From: an uncultured Lachnospiraceae bacterium | Lineage (GTDB): Bacteria; Bacillota; Clostridia; Lachnospirales; Lachnospiraceae | Assembly (NCBI GenBank): GCA_947630805.1 | Contig: CANRIV010000012.1 | Coordinates: forward strand, 1-53,106 | Direction: 5' to 3' | Length of the DNA stretch: 53,106 nucleotides | In this document: positions 34,092 to 42,706 of the stretch, in pieces | Layout: each line of letters opens with the position of its first letter | Position numbering within the stretch: the first letter of the stretch is position 1 | Translations under genes and position numbers: made by a program | Notes under the pieces: generated by a model | What the model saw: only the letters and a program-made list of their open reading frames with translations | Database searches by the model: none | What the model was told of the DNA's origin: nothing

Positions 34092-35735
34092 TTATTTCCC
34101 TGCCTTGTATTCCTCCACATTGGTTTCCAGCACAATCTTGCGAATTGGAAGAATGCTTCCGGGAGAAACGGATAACTCATCCACACCCATGGCAAGAAAT
34201 TCTTTTGTCAGCGACTGATCTGCTCCAAGTTCTCCACAGATACCGGCCCAGATTCCCGCCTTGTGTGCATTTTCCACCACTATGGAAATCATGCGTAGAA
34301 TCGCCGGATGATGTGGATCATAAAACTCATCCAGTTTTGTGTTCTGGCGGTCGATTGCCAGAGTATACTGTGTAAGATCATTTGTTCCTATACTAAAAAA
34401 GTCTACTTCTTTTGCAAGCTCATCACTGATAATTGCTGCTGCAGGCGTTTCAATCATAATACCCTGTTCCGGATTATCATGTTCAATCCCTTCCATATTA
34501 AGTTCTGCCTTGACAAGAGCAACCATCTCCTGAATTTTTTTGATTTCACTTATGCTGGTAATCATAGGATACATAATTGCTATTTTTCCAAAGGCACTGG
34601 CCCTGAATAAAGCTCTAAGCTGCGTCTTGAATATTTCAGGTCTTGTCAGGCATATACGTATCGCACGATATCCCAGTGCCGGATTTTCTTCGTGCTCCAT
34701 ATCAAAATAGTCACACTGTTTATCCGCTCCGATATCCAAGGTACGTATAATAACTCTTTTCCCTGCCATCGTCTCTGCAACTTTTTTATAAATCTGGAAT
34801 TGCTCTTCCTCTGTCGGATAGTGATCATTTTCAAGATAAATAAATTCACTTCTGAAAAGCCCGATGCCACCTGCATCATTCTGAATCACTGTAGCCAGGT
34901 CTTTGATATTACCTATATTAGCATACAACATGACTTTTTGACCGTCAAGCGTAACATTCTCCCTGCCTTTTAAGGTCTGAAGCAGATTCTTTTTCTCTGT
35001 TTCCTCTGCCTGTTTTTTCTGCATTTCTATCAAAGTATCCTCATCCGGATCAACGTAGATTATGCCCGTTATGCCATCTACAATTCCAAGCTTTCCATCT
35101 ACTGTCTCGTCCAGTGGAATCGGTGTTCCAATCAGTGCCGGGATTGCCATTGTTCTTGCAAGAATTGCCGTATGAGAATTCAAGGAGCCGTGGACTGTAA
35201 CAAACGATAATACCATATCCTTATCAAGCTGTACGGTCTCAGAAGGGGCCAGATCATCTGCTACAATAATCACCGGCTCTTTTGAATCTGCCGAACTGTC
35301 TTCACTTCCGCTAAGCACAGTAATCAGCCGCTCCGAAATATCTTTTACGTCTGCCGCCCGTTCCCGCATATAATCATCGTCCATTGATGCAAACATTTGC
35401 GCAAAATTATCTCCGGTCATCGCAACTGCATATTCTGCATTCACTTCCTGATTTCTAACGATATTTTCTACTGATTTATTATAATCATCATCTTCCAGCA
35501 TCATTTGGTGTACTTCAAAGATAGCTGCATTCGCCTCTCCCACTTCTTTGAGTGCTTTATCATAAAGTCCCTGAAGCTGAAGAATTGCTTCTGAACGTGC
35601 CGTTTTATAACGCTCCATCTCTGCATCCGCATCATGAATTTTCATACGTTTTATCAGATGCTCATTTTTCTTATATACACTAATCTTACCGATTGCAATA
35701 CCCCCAAATACGCTTTTTCCGGTATATGCTTTCAT
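34092..35735 (-). CDS. ptsI: PTS enzyme I (phosphoenolpyruvate--protein phosphotransferase)
   Basis: Transfers phosphate from PEP to HPr, the first step of PTS sugar uptake. The frame is open to 35801, but ATG at 35735 has AGGAG nine bases upstream and begins MKAYTGKSVFGGIAIGKISV, a typical enzyme I start, giving 547 residues. The active-site His lies in GSLNSHTAILARTMAIPA. The PEP-binding barrel shows GGIGLFRSEFIYL and ends with ICGELGAD. Its start follows the ptsH stop by one base. Finding ptsHI inside a fructose operon, downstream of fruA, is less usual than a free-standing ptsHI pair. Confidence 0.94.
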   Translation of the reverse strand: MKAYTGKSVFGGIAIGKISVYKKNEHLIKRMKIHDADAEMERYKTARSEAILQLQGLYDKALKEVGEANAAIFEVHQMMLEDDDYNKSVENIVRNQEVNAEYAVAMTGDNFAQMFASMDDDYMRERAADVKDISERLITVLSGSEDSSADSKEPVIIVADDLAPSETVQLDKDMVLSFVTVHGSLNSHTAILARTMAIPALIGTPIPLDETVDGKLGIVDGITGIIYVDPDEDTLIEMQKKQAEETEKKNLLQTLKGRENVTLDGQKVMLYANIGNIKDLATVIQNDAGGIGLFRSEFIYLENDHYPTEEEQFQIYKKVAETMAGKRVIIRTLDIGADKQCDYFDMEHEENPALGYRAIRICLTRPEIFKTQLRALFRASAFGKIAIMYPMITSISEIKKIQEMVALVKAELNMEGIEHDNPEQGIMIETPAAAIISDELAKEVDFFSIGTNDLTQYTLAIDRQNTKLDEFYDPHHPAILRMISIVVENAHKAGIWAGICGELGADQSLTKEFLAMGVDELSVSPGSILPIRKIVLETNVEEYKAGK

Positions 35736-35736
35736 A

Positions 35737-35994
35737 TTACAAATTCTCCTGCATAAATTTACTGATTGTCTCATAGGCTGCTTCTTCGTCCGCACCTTCA
35801 AAAGTAAATGTTACCTCATCACCTTTTTTAGCGCCAAGTCCCATTACTCCAAAAATTGCTTTGCTGTTCATTACTTTGTCGCCTTTTCCTATCTTAATAT
35901 CACAGGTAAATTCCTTTGCTGCCTTTACCAACAGTCCCGCAGGACGTGCATGAATTCCTTCCGGGTCTGTAATTACATACTTAAATTCTTTCAC
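35737..35994 (-). CDS. ptsH: HPr-like phosphocarrier with Ala at position 46
   Basis: An 85-residue phosphocarrier passing phosphate from enzyme I to enzyme IIA. The active-site His15 is present in GIHARPAGLLVKAA. At position 46, where Gram-positive HPr has the Ser phosphorylated by HPr kinase, this protein has Ala (NSKAIFGVMGLG; codon GCA). It should therefore work in sugar transport but not in CcpA-type catabolite repression or inducer control. It lies between fruA and ptsI with one base before ptsI. It may be a fructose-dedicated paralogue in the manner of FPr, with a regular HPr elsewhere; this is inferred. Confidence 0.9.
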   Translation of the reverse strand: MKEFKYVITDPEGIHARPAGLLVKAAKEFTCDIKIGKGDKVMNSKAIFGVMGLGAKKGDEVTFTFEGADEEAAYETISKFMQENL

Positions 35995-36025
35995 AATTCT
36001 ATTCCTCCTTTAATAATTAATAATT

Positions 36026-37939
36026 TTATTCCACCTTTTTCTTAAGTAGTCCAAGAAGCAGTGTCGAAACAACTGTTCCTATTACCAGCGCCAGCAGATA
36101 CATTGCCGCATTTCCCATAACCGGTACTACAAAAATTCCACCATGCGGTGCCATAAGAGTACATCCAAACACCATAGAAAGTGCTCCGGCTACTGCTGAC
36201 CCGATAATACAGGAAGGTAATACATGAATCGGATCTGCTGCTGCATATGGAATGGCACCTTCCGTAATAAACGCAAGACCCATAATAAAGTTCGTAGGTC
36301 CCGAATCTCTTTCTTCTTTCGTAAATTTATTTTTAAATAGCATGGTCGCAAGTGCAATAGCGCATGGAGGTGTCATACCGCCAATCATAACTGCCGCCAT
36401 AATGTCATAATTGCCTGATGCTATTGCCGCTGTTCCAAATACATAAGCAGCTTTATTGAACGGACCACCCATATCAATAGCCATCATACCGCCAAGGATA
36501 AGTCCGAGTACCAGTTTGCTTGCACCGCCCATACTTGTCAGGCCATTATTAAGAGCTGTATTGATACCGCCCATAATCGGCTCTATAACAAACGACATAA
36601 TCAGTCCGATAAACAAAATTCCCAATACCGGATATAGCAATACCGGCGCTATCTTTTCAATGGCCTGTGGTAATTTGTCACAAATCTTACGGAGCACGAT
36701 AATCAGATATCCTGCAATAAAGCCTGCGGCCAATGCTCCAAGGAATCCGGAACTTCCGTTTGCAGCCATCATTCCACCTACAAAACCAACCGCTAATGCC
36801 GGTCTGTCACCGATTGCCATGGCAATGAATCCGGCCAGTACAGGAAGCATAAATCCAAATGCTACGCCACCGATATTTTTAAACATCGCTGCAACAGGTG
36901 TAATGGTACCAAAATTGGCTCTTTCTGCTTCTGTCAAAGCGTTCATATCTACAAATATGCCGTCAATTAAGAATGAAATTGCAATCAAAATACCGCCGCC
37001 GACAACAAACGGAAGCATATGCGAAACTCCATTCATCAGCTGGGTATAAATCTGATGTCCGATACTTCCTCCTGCTTTTCCTGAAGACTGTGGCTGTTCC
37101 CCTCCGGTTGCGCTATGGTATATTGGGACATTTCCGGAAATTGCCAGCGCAATCAGTTCATCAGCCTTATTAATGCCATCTGAAACCTGACGCTCGATTA
37201 CTTTTTTTCCATCAAAACGTTCCATCGGTACCTGTGCATCAGCAGCAACGATAATACAATCTGCCTCTGCAATTTCTTTCGCTGTAAGAGTATTTTTTGC
37301 CCCACCGGAGCCTCTGGTTTCAACCTTTACATAACATCCCCGGGCCTTTGCCGCCTGTTCAATGCCTTCCGCTGCCATATATGTGTGTGCGATTCCTGTC
37401 GGACATGATGTTACTGCAAGAATTTTTACCTGATTCGCCTCTGCTTCTCCCATATCTGCCAGACGCTCATCTACACTTTTCTTTTCATCATCTGCTTTAT
37501 CAATAATTGCAATAAATTCTTCTGCAGATTTTGCATTGCGCAGGTTAGATGTAAATGTCTCATCCATCAACATCATAGAAAGTTTACTCAATACATCCAG
37601 ATGTACATTATCCTCTGTATTTGGTGCTGCAATCAGGAACATCAACGTTACAGGCTCTCCATCCAGAGAATCAAAATCCACTCCATTCGGTATTACCATC
37701 GCTGCAAGTCCCGGCTTGTCAACTGCGTCACACTTGCCATGAGGAATTGCAATTCCTTCTCCTATTCCTGTTGTACTTTCTTCTTCTCTCGCATATACCT
37801 GTTTGCGGTATGCTTCTTCATTGTTAATCTTTCCGCTGTTTGTCATAAGCGCCACGATTTCATCTAACGCTTCATTCTTAGTCTTCGGCGTTCCATTAAG
37901 AGATATACTCCTAATATCAAGTAAATCTGTAATCCTCAT
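36026..37939 (-). CDS. fruA: PTS fructose transporter subunit IIABC
   Basis: Imports fructose and phosphorylates it to fructose 1-phosphate. The frame extends to 37993, but ATG at 37939 with AGGAGGAAT upstream gives 637 residues starting MRITDLLDIRSISL. Domain order is IIA (residues 1-150, phospho-His67 in IAIPHGKCD), IIB (about 172-270, Cys179 in VTSCPTGIAHTY) and IIC (about 310-637, eight to ten hydrophobic segments with GGPFNKAAYVFGT). A Gly/Gln-rich linker (TGGEQPQSSGKAGG) joins B and C. It sits between fruK and ptsH, and 169 bases of hairpin-rich sequence separate its start from fruK. Confidence 0.94.
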   Translation of the reverse strand: MRITDLLDIRSISLNGTPKTKNEALDEIVALMTNSGKINNEEAYRKQVYAREEESTTGIGEGIAIPHGKCDAVDKPGLAAMVIPNGVDFDSLDGEPVTLMFLIAAPNTEDNVHLDVLSKLSMMLMDETFTSNLRNAKSAEEFIAIIDKADDEKKSVDERLADMGEAEANQVKILAVTSCPTGIAHTYMAAEGIEQAAKARGCYVKVETRGSGGAKNTLTAKEIAEADCIIVAADAQVPMERFDGKKVIERQVSDGINKADELIALAISGNVPIYHSATGGEQPQSSGKAGGSIGHQIYTQLMNGVSHMLPFVVGGGILIAISFLIDGIFVDMNALTEAERANFGTITPVAAMFKNIGGVAFGFMLPVLAGFIAMAIGDRPALAVGFVGGMMAANGSSGFLGALAAGFIAGYLIIVLRKICDKLPQAIEKIAPVLLYPVLGILFIGLIMSFVIEPIMGGINTALNNGLTSMGGASKLVLGLILGGMMAIDMGGPFNKAAYVFGTAAIASGNYDIMAAVMIGGMTPPCAIALATMLFKNKFTKEERDSGPTNFIMGLAFITEGAIPYAAADPIHVLPSCIIGSAVAGALSMVFGCTLMAPHGGIFVVPVMGNAAMYLLALVIGTVVSTLLLGLLKKKVE

Positions 37940-37973
37940 TTTATTCCTCCTGTATTTTATTTGATAGAATCTA

Positions 37974-38106
37974 AAACGCTTGATGCGTTTCATATTTTGC
38001 GACTTTTGAAACGGTAAAGGATAACCGCTTCAAAACTTTGCTTCGCAAAGCACGTTCCTGAAGGAACTGGTCAAGTACGAATCTGAAATACTTGATGTGT
38101 TTCAGA
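37974..38106. repeat. Run of five hairpins between fruK and fruA
   Basis: Five inverted repeats follow each other: 37974-37990 (AAACGC/GCGTTT), 38004-38035 (TTTTGAA..CGGT/ACCG..TTCAAAA, one mismatch), 38036-38050 (CTTTGC/GCAAAG), 38054-38067 (GTTCCT/AGGAAC) and 38082-38106 (TCTGAAA/TTTCAGA). The outermost two share TTGATG in their loops. None has a U-tract on the minus strand. They could set differential stability of fruK and fruA mRNA, or be a decayed palindromic mobile repeat. Confidence 0.75.
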
Positions 38107-38108
38107 TT

Positions 38109-39026
38109 TTATTCTTTTGTATCTGTTATCTGAACATATACGGATTCAATTTCCTCTTTCGTTGCCAGATTTTCAGAAAAAGCACTGGCGCTTCCTGCAG
38201 AAACTCCCATGTAAAAAGAGTATCGATAATCCTGCTTTTCCATCCATCCGGCCATAAATCCCGCTACCATTGAATCCCCTGCTCCTACACCATTGACAAG
38301 AATTCCCTTGGGGGAAGGTGCGCTGATGACCTGACCGTCAGAAGCTACCAATACTGCTCCTTCTCCTGCCATAGAAATCAATACATTTTGTGCACCCATC
38401 TCCTGAAGTTTCTTGCCATAGGGGACAACTTCTTCTCTTGTTTTTAATTCGACTCCAAAGATTTCTCCCAGTTCGTGATTATTTGGTTTAATCAGAAATG
38501 GATGATAAGGAAGAACATTCATAAGTAAATCCTTTGTTGCATCCACTATGATCTGTACCCCTCTGCCATGAAGCATCTCCATAATCTTTTGGTATATATC
38601 ATCAGACATACTTGCAGGGATACTTCCTGACAAAAACAATACATCACCCTGTTCCAATCTGTTTAATTGATTCATCAGCATTTCAATTTCTTTATCACTG
38701 ATTTCAGGCCCCTGACCATTAATCTCCGTTCCGTCCACTGATTTCAGTTTGAGATTAATCCTTGTAAATCCTGTTTTAATCGGAATAAATCCATTCTTTA
38801 CTCCCATATTTTCCAGGCGCCTAACCACCTCAGCTCCGGTAAATCCCGCAATAAATCCCAATGCAGTGCTTTCAATTCCCAAATTCATAAGAACAGTAGA
38901 TACATTGATTCCCTTTCCCCCGGGAAGCAAATGCTCTGAACTGGTCCTGTTCGTCAGACCGAGTTTAAAGTCATCAACGGATACAATATAATCCAGCGAC
39001 GGATTCAGGGTCACTGTATAAATCAT
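38109..39026 (-). CDS. fruK: 1-phosphofructokinase
   Basis: Phosphorylates fructose 1-phosphate to fructose 1,6-bisphosphate, the step after FruA. The 305-residue protein is a PfkB-family ribokinase fold, with LLPGGKGINVSTVLMNLG near residue 34 and the C-terminal signature GILVNGVGAGDSMVAGFMAG with the catalytic Asp in GAGD. GGAGGG lies upstream of the ATG. It is the first gene of the operon after its promoter. Other PfkB kinases such as tagatose 6-phosphate kinase are possible in principle, but the adjacent fruA makes this assignment firm. Confidence 0.94.
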   Translation of the reverse strand: MIYTVTLNPSLDYIVSVDDFKLGLTNRTSSEHLLPGGKGINVSTVLMNLGIESTALGFIAGFTGAEVVRRLENMGVKNGFIPIKTGFTRINLKLKSVDGTEINGQGPEISDKEIEMLMNQLNRLEQGDVLFLSGSIPASMSDDIYQKIMEMLHGRGVQIIVDATKDLLMNVLPYHPFLIKPNNHELGEIFGVELKTREEVVPYGKKLQEMGAQNVLISMAGEGAVLVASDGQVISAPSPKGILVNGVGAGDSMVAGFMAGWMEKQDYRYSFYMGVSAGSASAFSENLATKEEIESVYVQITDTKE

Positions 39027-39078
39027 CCAAATCCCTCCTTTTTTTACCTATTTTGCTCGTATTTGACTTTCTAGTTAT

Positions 39079-39107
39079 AGAATACAATCACATTAAGTCA
39101 TAGTCAA
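39079..39107 (-). promoter_or_regulatory. Fructose operon promoter with repeated TGATT motif
   Basis: Minus-strand TTGACT (39102-39107), 17-base spacer, TATTCT (39079-39084). TGTGATT occurs within the spacer and again upstream (plus-strand AATCACA at 39086 and 39116 regions), with a related TGATTG covering the -35. These are candidate FruR sites. Confidence 0.55.
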
Positions 39108-39221
39108 TCATAATAAATCACAAACATTCTATATTATTTTAGTTTAAATTGCACAAATTTAATTTTTCGAATTGTTTTTGATTATATTATACCTCCAATA
39201 AAGACTATTATTAGTATAAGA

Positions 39222-39249
39222 AAAAAGAGTCCGCAAGCGAACTCTTTTT
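39222..39249 (-). terminator. Symmetric terminator of the lipoprotein gene
   Basis: AAAAAGAGT and ACTCTTTTT flank CGC-AA-GCG with one mismatch. The stem ends in T-runs on both strands, so it can stop transcription in either direction. It follows the minus-strand lipoprotein gene. Confidence 0.8.
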
Positions 39250-39307
39250 CAATGTGCAAATCTTTCTTAATTGGAAATTTTATGAATTCTGTATCATGAT
39301 TTTGTTC

Positions 39308-40237
39308 CTAATTCAATGTTTTCATGAAAGATTCTTCTTTATTTCCGTCTAAAAGATGGACATCCGTTTCCAATATATTATTTTTTTCAGATACAGTTAC
39401 ATGATGCTTATGCCGGCTTCCATCCTTTAATGTGACAATAAAATTAATATCAGCACTGTCATCTTCTCTTATCAGATACGCATATTCTATGTCTTTAATA
39501 TTGTCAGCATACTTTTTTTGAATGGCACGATTTATATTTTCTTTTAGTTTATCTGATTTTGAAAGATTTGAGAACTGTTCTTCCGATATCACTTTTGCTT
39601 CATATTCAACAACAGTTTTCTGTTTTCGGTCCCATCTGAAATGATATTTCTGCTCTGATAAACTCATCCACTCATCAAATTCAGGCTCCAACACGGAATA
39701 TGAGCCATTGTAAGCATATAATTCACCATTCTCAATGAAGAAATTTAATTTTTTCTTTGAAAACAATTTTTCTGCTTTACGTCCCGACACACCATAAATC
39801 GCAGCCCACATTTCATCGTTTTGTCTTGTCTGTGCAACATTCAACAGACAATATTTTTTATCCTCTTCTAACATTTCAATAGAAGTATCATTTTCAGCAA
39901 TGAATGAATCTACTATTTTTTCGTTGCTGTCCGGAGTGAGAAACCATAATTCAAAAGCACCCTCTTTTTTATCTTTTACCAAAATAAAAGCATCCTCTTC
40001 TCCATTATTTTCAAAATCATCAATTAAAATGTCATGGATTTCTTTATTTGTCAGTTTTTTTATTTCTTCTGCATAATCCAAATTTTTATCTTCTGATTCA
40101 TTTGAATATGTGCTGTATCCTTCTTGCCATGACGTCGTGTTAGATGCTGTACTTTCTACATGATTTCTGTTGCAGCCGCAGGCAAATAATACGAACATAA
40201 GTAAAATGTTTAGTTCTAATAATATTTTTCTGCTCAT
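39308..40237 (-). CDS. Hypothetical lipoprotein
   Basis: A 309-residue protein with a lipoprotein signal (LLMFVLFAC, lipid Cys about residue 20), then a Ser/Thr/Asn-rich spacer and an acidic globular part. Segments such as KKEGAFELWFLTPDSNEK and WAAIYGVSGRKAEKLF resemble proteins that read like beta-propeller or VCBS-type modules, but no family can be named. The C-terminal region has DSADINFIVTLKDGSRHKHHV. It would sit on the outer membrane face. Thirteen bases upstream ends a 30-codon frame that may be translated with it. Function unknown. Confidence 0.75.
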   Translation of the reverse strand: MSRKILLELNILLMFVLFACGCNRNHVESTASNTTSWQEGYSTYSNESEDKNLDYAEEIKKLTNKEIHDILIDDFENNGEEDAFILVKDKKEGAFELWFLTPDSNEKIVDSFIAENDTSIEMLEEDKKYCLLNVAQTRQNDEMWAAIYGVSGRKAEKLFSKKKLNFFIENGELYAYNGSYSVLEPEFDEWMSLSEQKYHFRWDRKQKTVVEYEAKVISEEQFSNLSKSDKLKENINRAIQKKYADNIKDIEYAYLIREDDSADINFIVTLKDGSRHKHHVTVSEKNNILETDVHLLDGNKEESFMKTLN

Positions 40238-40250
40238 TCTTGTCCTTCCT

Positions 40251-40343
40251 TCATTCTACCCAAATTACATAATCTTTTAACAAGTCTAATACTTCCTGTT
40301 TATTTACCTCTTCTTTAGGCAACAATAAACACTCATATAACAT
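40251..40343 (-). CDS. Possible 30-residue peptide upstream of the lipoprotein gene
   Basis: A frame MLYECLLLPKEEVNKQEVLD plus ten more residues ends in TGA 13 bases before the lipoprotein start. Its charged, helical composition looks coding. AAGGAG lies only one base before the ATG, too close for efficient use, so this could be a remnant of a longer gene or a regulatory leader. Confidence 0.3.
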   Translation of the reverse strand: MLYECLLLPKEEVNKQEVLDLLKDYVIWVE

Positions 40344-40409
40344 ACTCCTTGATTTGTTACTTCATAATATACAACTGGAATTCAAGTGCAATCCACGTAA
40401 CGCACTTTT

Positions 40410-40925
40410 TTACAAACGCGGCTCCACTGCCTTTTCACATATTTCCATCTTATTCTCCGGCGACTGCTCACCTGTCGCTAAAAAGCTCATTGCTTCCCAA
40501 AATGGTCTTCCTGTAACCGGATCAGCCGTCAGATACATTTTATCCGCGCCGTCATTGATAAATAGCCACTCCAGCCGCCGGAACATCGCCCGGCCATAAC
40601 CTCTGCGGCGATACTCCGGTTTCACATAGAATTCCATAATGTAGCCGTACCCTGGCTTAATGAAGCCTTTGTGAGCCTCATGGTCAATTTTTCCGTAAAG
40701 GAAACCGATTAGCATTTCACCATCATAACAAAACTCCAGATGGCGGTCAGACGGACCCTGCATGGATATGATACTCTTAATCCATTTTTGCAAGAACTCT
40801 TCCGGCATCGGATTGTCTCCATGCTCGTCCAATTCTTTGACATAAGTCGCCATCATTTTTTCAAAGACAGCGCATTTTTCCTTGTTGTCAGAAGACAACT
40901 GTACATACTTGATTTTGTTTTCCAT
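40410..40925 (-). CDS. GNAT family N-acetyltransferase
   Basis: A 171-residue acetyl-CoA-dependent transferase. The core is IGFLYGKIDHEAHKG, then GYIMEFYVKPEYRRRGYGR, where RRRGYGR is the acetyl-CoA pyrophosphate loop, and a C-terminal helix with GRPFWEAMSF in place of the usual A-x-x-F-Y-x-x-x-G-F. GGAGG lies nine bases before the ATG. It is a single gene with no partner on either side. The 267 bases between it and the next gene to the right hold one hairpin (41151-41177) and nothing else I recognise. Substrate unknown; aminoglycoside, amino acid or protein N-termini are all possible. Confidence 0.85.
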   Translation of the reverse strand: MENKIKYVQLSSDNKEKCAVFEKMMATYVKELDEHGDNPMPEEFLQKWIKSIISMQGPSDRHLEFCYDGEMLIGFLYGKIDHEAHKGFIKPGYGYIMEFYVKPEYRRRGYGRAMFRRLEWLFINDGADKMYLTADPVTGRPFWEAMSFLATGEQSPENKMEICEKAVEPRL

Positions 40926-41150
40926 TTGGTGATTCCTCCGTCTTTTTCAACTCTCCCTCAGGCAAATTATCCATATTTTCTCTTTGATATGTGAAGCCTG
41001 TCCTAAAAGTGGCTTAAATGGTGGATTTGCGAAAAAGATTGTTACTTACGTGTGTATTATTCTAGTCTTCTCAGGACTATCAGTTACTATGTAAAACTCA
41101 AAACTCACAACATCCTATGAATCATATTCATTAATTACAAATCTTTTTCT

Positions 41151-41177
41151 AACTTGCCCTGTGCAAGTGGGCAAGTT
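41151..41177. terminator. Hairpin downstream of the frameshifted ATP-binding gene
   Basis: AACTTGCCC and GGGCAAGTT form a 9-bp perfect stem with a 9-base loop, 16 bases after the stop of the minus-strand pseudogene. The following minus-strand bases are A-rich, so it is not a classical terminator. Confidence 0.4.
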
Positions 41178-41192
41178 AATACTGTTTATCTT

Positions 41193-42579
41193 TTATTTAT
41201 CCACTTTTACAATCCATCGTCCAGTCTTCTTTGAGTCTTTATGAGAAATAACTCCTCGCTCTTGTAAAGATTTCATAATTCGCTGAACTTGAGCTCTGGA
41301 AATGCTCATTTGAGCAATAATATCCTTTTGTTTTATGGTTGGATTATTACGAATCATTTTCACTATCATTAATTCATTTTCATTTAAAGCCTCATATAAA
41401 GCCTCATTTAAAGCCTCTTTTGATGCTTTATCTTTACCTATATTTTTACCTGTTTTGTATGCACTCTCTTCTGAGCGATAAAAGCACACAACAAATCCCG
41501 ACTTTAATTTCTTAAATTCATAGTCTACTCCAGCACTTCTACAAGCATCTACAATACGCTTGAGCCCTGTTCCGAAACTTTCTATATCTTTAGAATAATA
41601 TAAAATTCTTGCAATTTTCGGATTTCTACGAATTGGTCTCTCCGGCTTCTCTATAAAATCCTGCGGTTCAAATCCTTCCGGAAATGCACCTGGATTATAG
41701 ATTTCAATTCTATCTTTATATATTGCCACTTCATTACTCTGCCCTGTAGAATAATCCTTGTGGCAGAACGAATTAAGTAAAGCCTCGCGGATTGCATCCA
41801 CTGGTATTTCAGGTATCTCTTTTCTCTGCAATGCGCCTGTAAATTCTACTTTCCAATGAATGTTACTCTTAATATAGTTCTCAGCTAAATCTACCAACTT
41901 AAGTACTGGTCCGTGATGTCTCTGGATATCGTTAAAAGTTAATCTTTCGTTTGTTGCAAAAATAGCCATTTGAATATCTTGAATCAAATCATCAGCAAAC
42001 AATACTTTTCCTGCATTAATAAGGTTATCTCCTTCCGATAATTCCAACTGATTTAATACCGTCTTTTTATCGGTATATTAATTGCTATCCTTCCCACCTC
42101 ATGTGCTTGATTCGTATATTTTCTCAAAAGTTCCTCATCAACATCATTAATCGATTTATTTGAAACTAAATTTTCCCATCGATTTTCTTCTCTGTCATTT
42201 TTTCTTATATACTCAGCCAGTTCCTGCGGAGACATAATCAAATCTTCATCGGCCACACGTATTCTTGCCACACCTGATGTAAAATAAGGTGTATTATTAC
42301 CTTCAAACTTAACATATATACAGTCTTTTCCATCTATGATAACTTTCTTCACTTCCGGATAAATCTTTGGTTCAATAGAATTTTTAATTTTTTGACTAAC
42401 AGTTCTCAAAGATTCCTCTGTTACAACTTGTCCTACAACTGTGCCATCAGGTTTTACTCCAAAATATAACTCTCCGTGTTTATGCTTATTAAGTATGGCT
42501 GAAATTGAATTCATTGCTTCTTTTAATTCGCCGTAGATTTTTTAAATTCCAAAAGTTCTGTCTCTATTCCTAAATTCAA
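41193..42579 (-). pseudogene. Frameshifted ATP-binding / AlbA_2 (Schlafen-like) regulator gene
   Basis: Three pieces together make one protein of about 460 residues. From a TTG start near 42579 (AGAAGG upstream), the frame gives NLGIETELLEFKKSTA. A single lost G near 42525 then shifts it into a second piece (GELKEAMNSISAILNKH to RIAI). A lost base near 42080 shifts again into TDKKTVLNQLELSEGDN, continuing through HKDYSTGQSNEVAIY and a C-terminal winged helix (IKQKDIIAQMSISRAQVQRIM) to 41193. Intact relatives combine an AlbA_2 DNA/nucleotide-binding domain, an ATPase-like core and a winged helix. Two independent shifts argue for a dead gene rather than one sequencing error. Confidence 0.82.
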
Positions 42580-42706
42580 GTTAATACCTTCTTTCTATGA
42601 TAAACTATATACATTACAAATTCTATTACTATAGTCTTTTATATTTTATGATATCCCCAAAACAAATTTAACATACAACTAATTCCCACGCAAATTGAAA
42701 TCAGAC

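Noticed and set aside
33597-34175. 192-codon plus-strand ORF
   Set aside because: Antisense to fruR, Cys/His/Phe-rich and without a ribosome-binding site.
36456-37049. 197-codon plus-strand ORF
   Set aside because: Antisense to the IIC membrane domain of fruA. The product is rich in Pro, Ile and Asn in a pattern mirroring membrane codons, with no start signal.
37940-37993. Longer N-terminus for FruA from 37993
   Set aside because: The extension is encoded by the hairpin region, is very basic, and the ATG at 37939 has a strong AGGAGG site and a standard IIA start.
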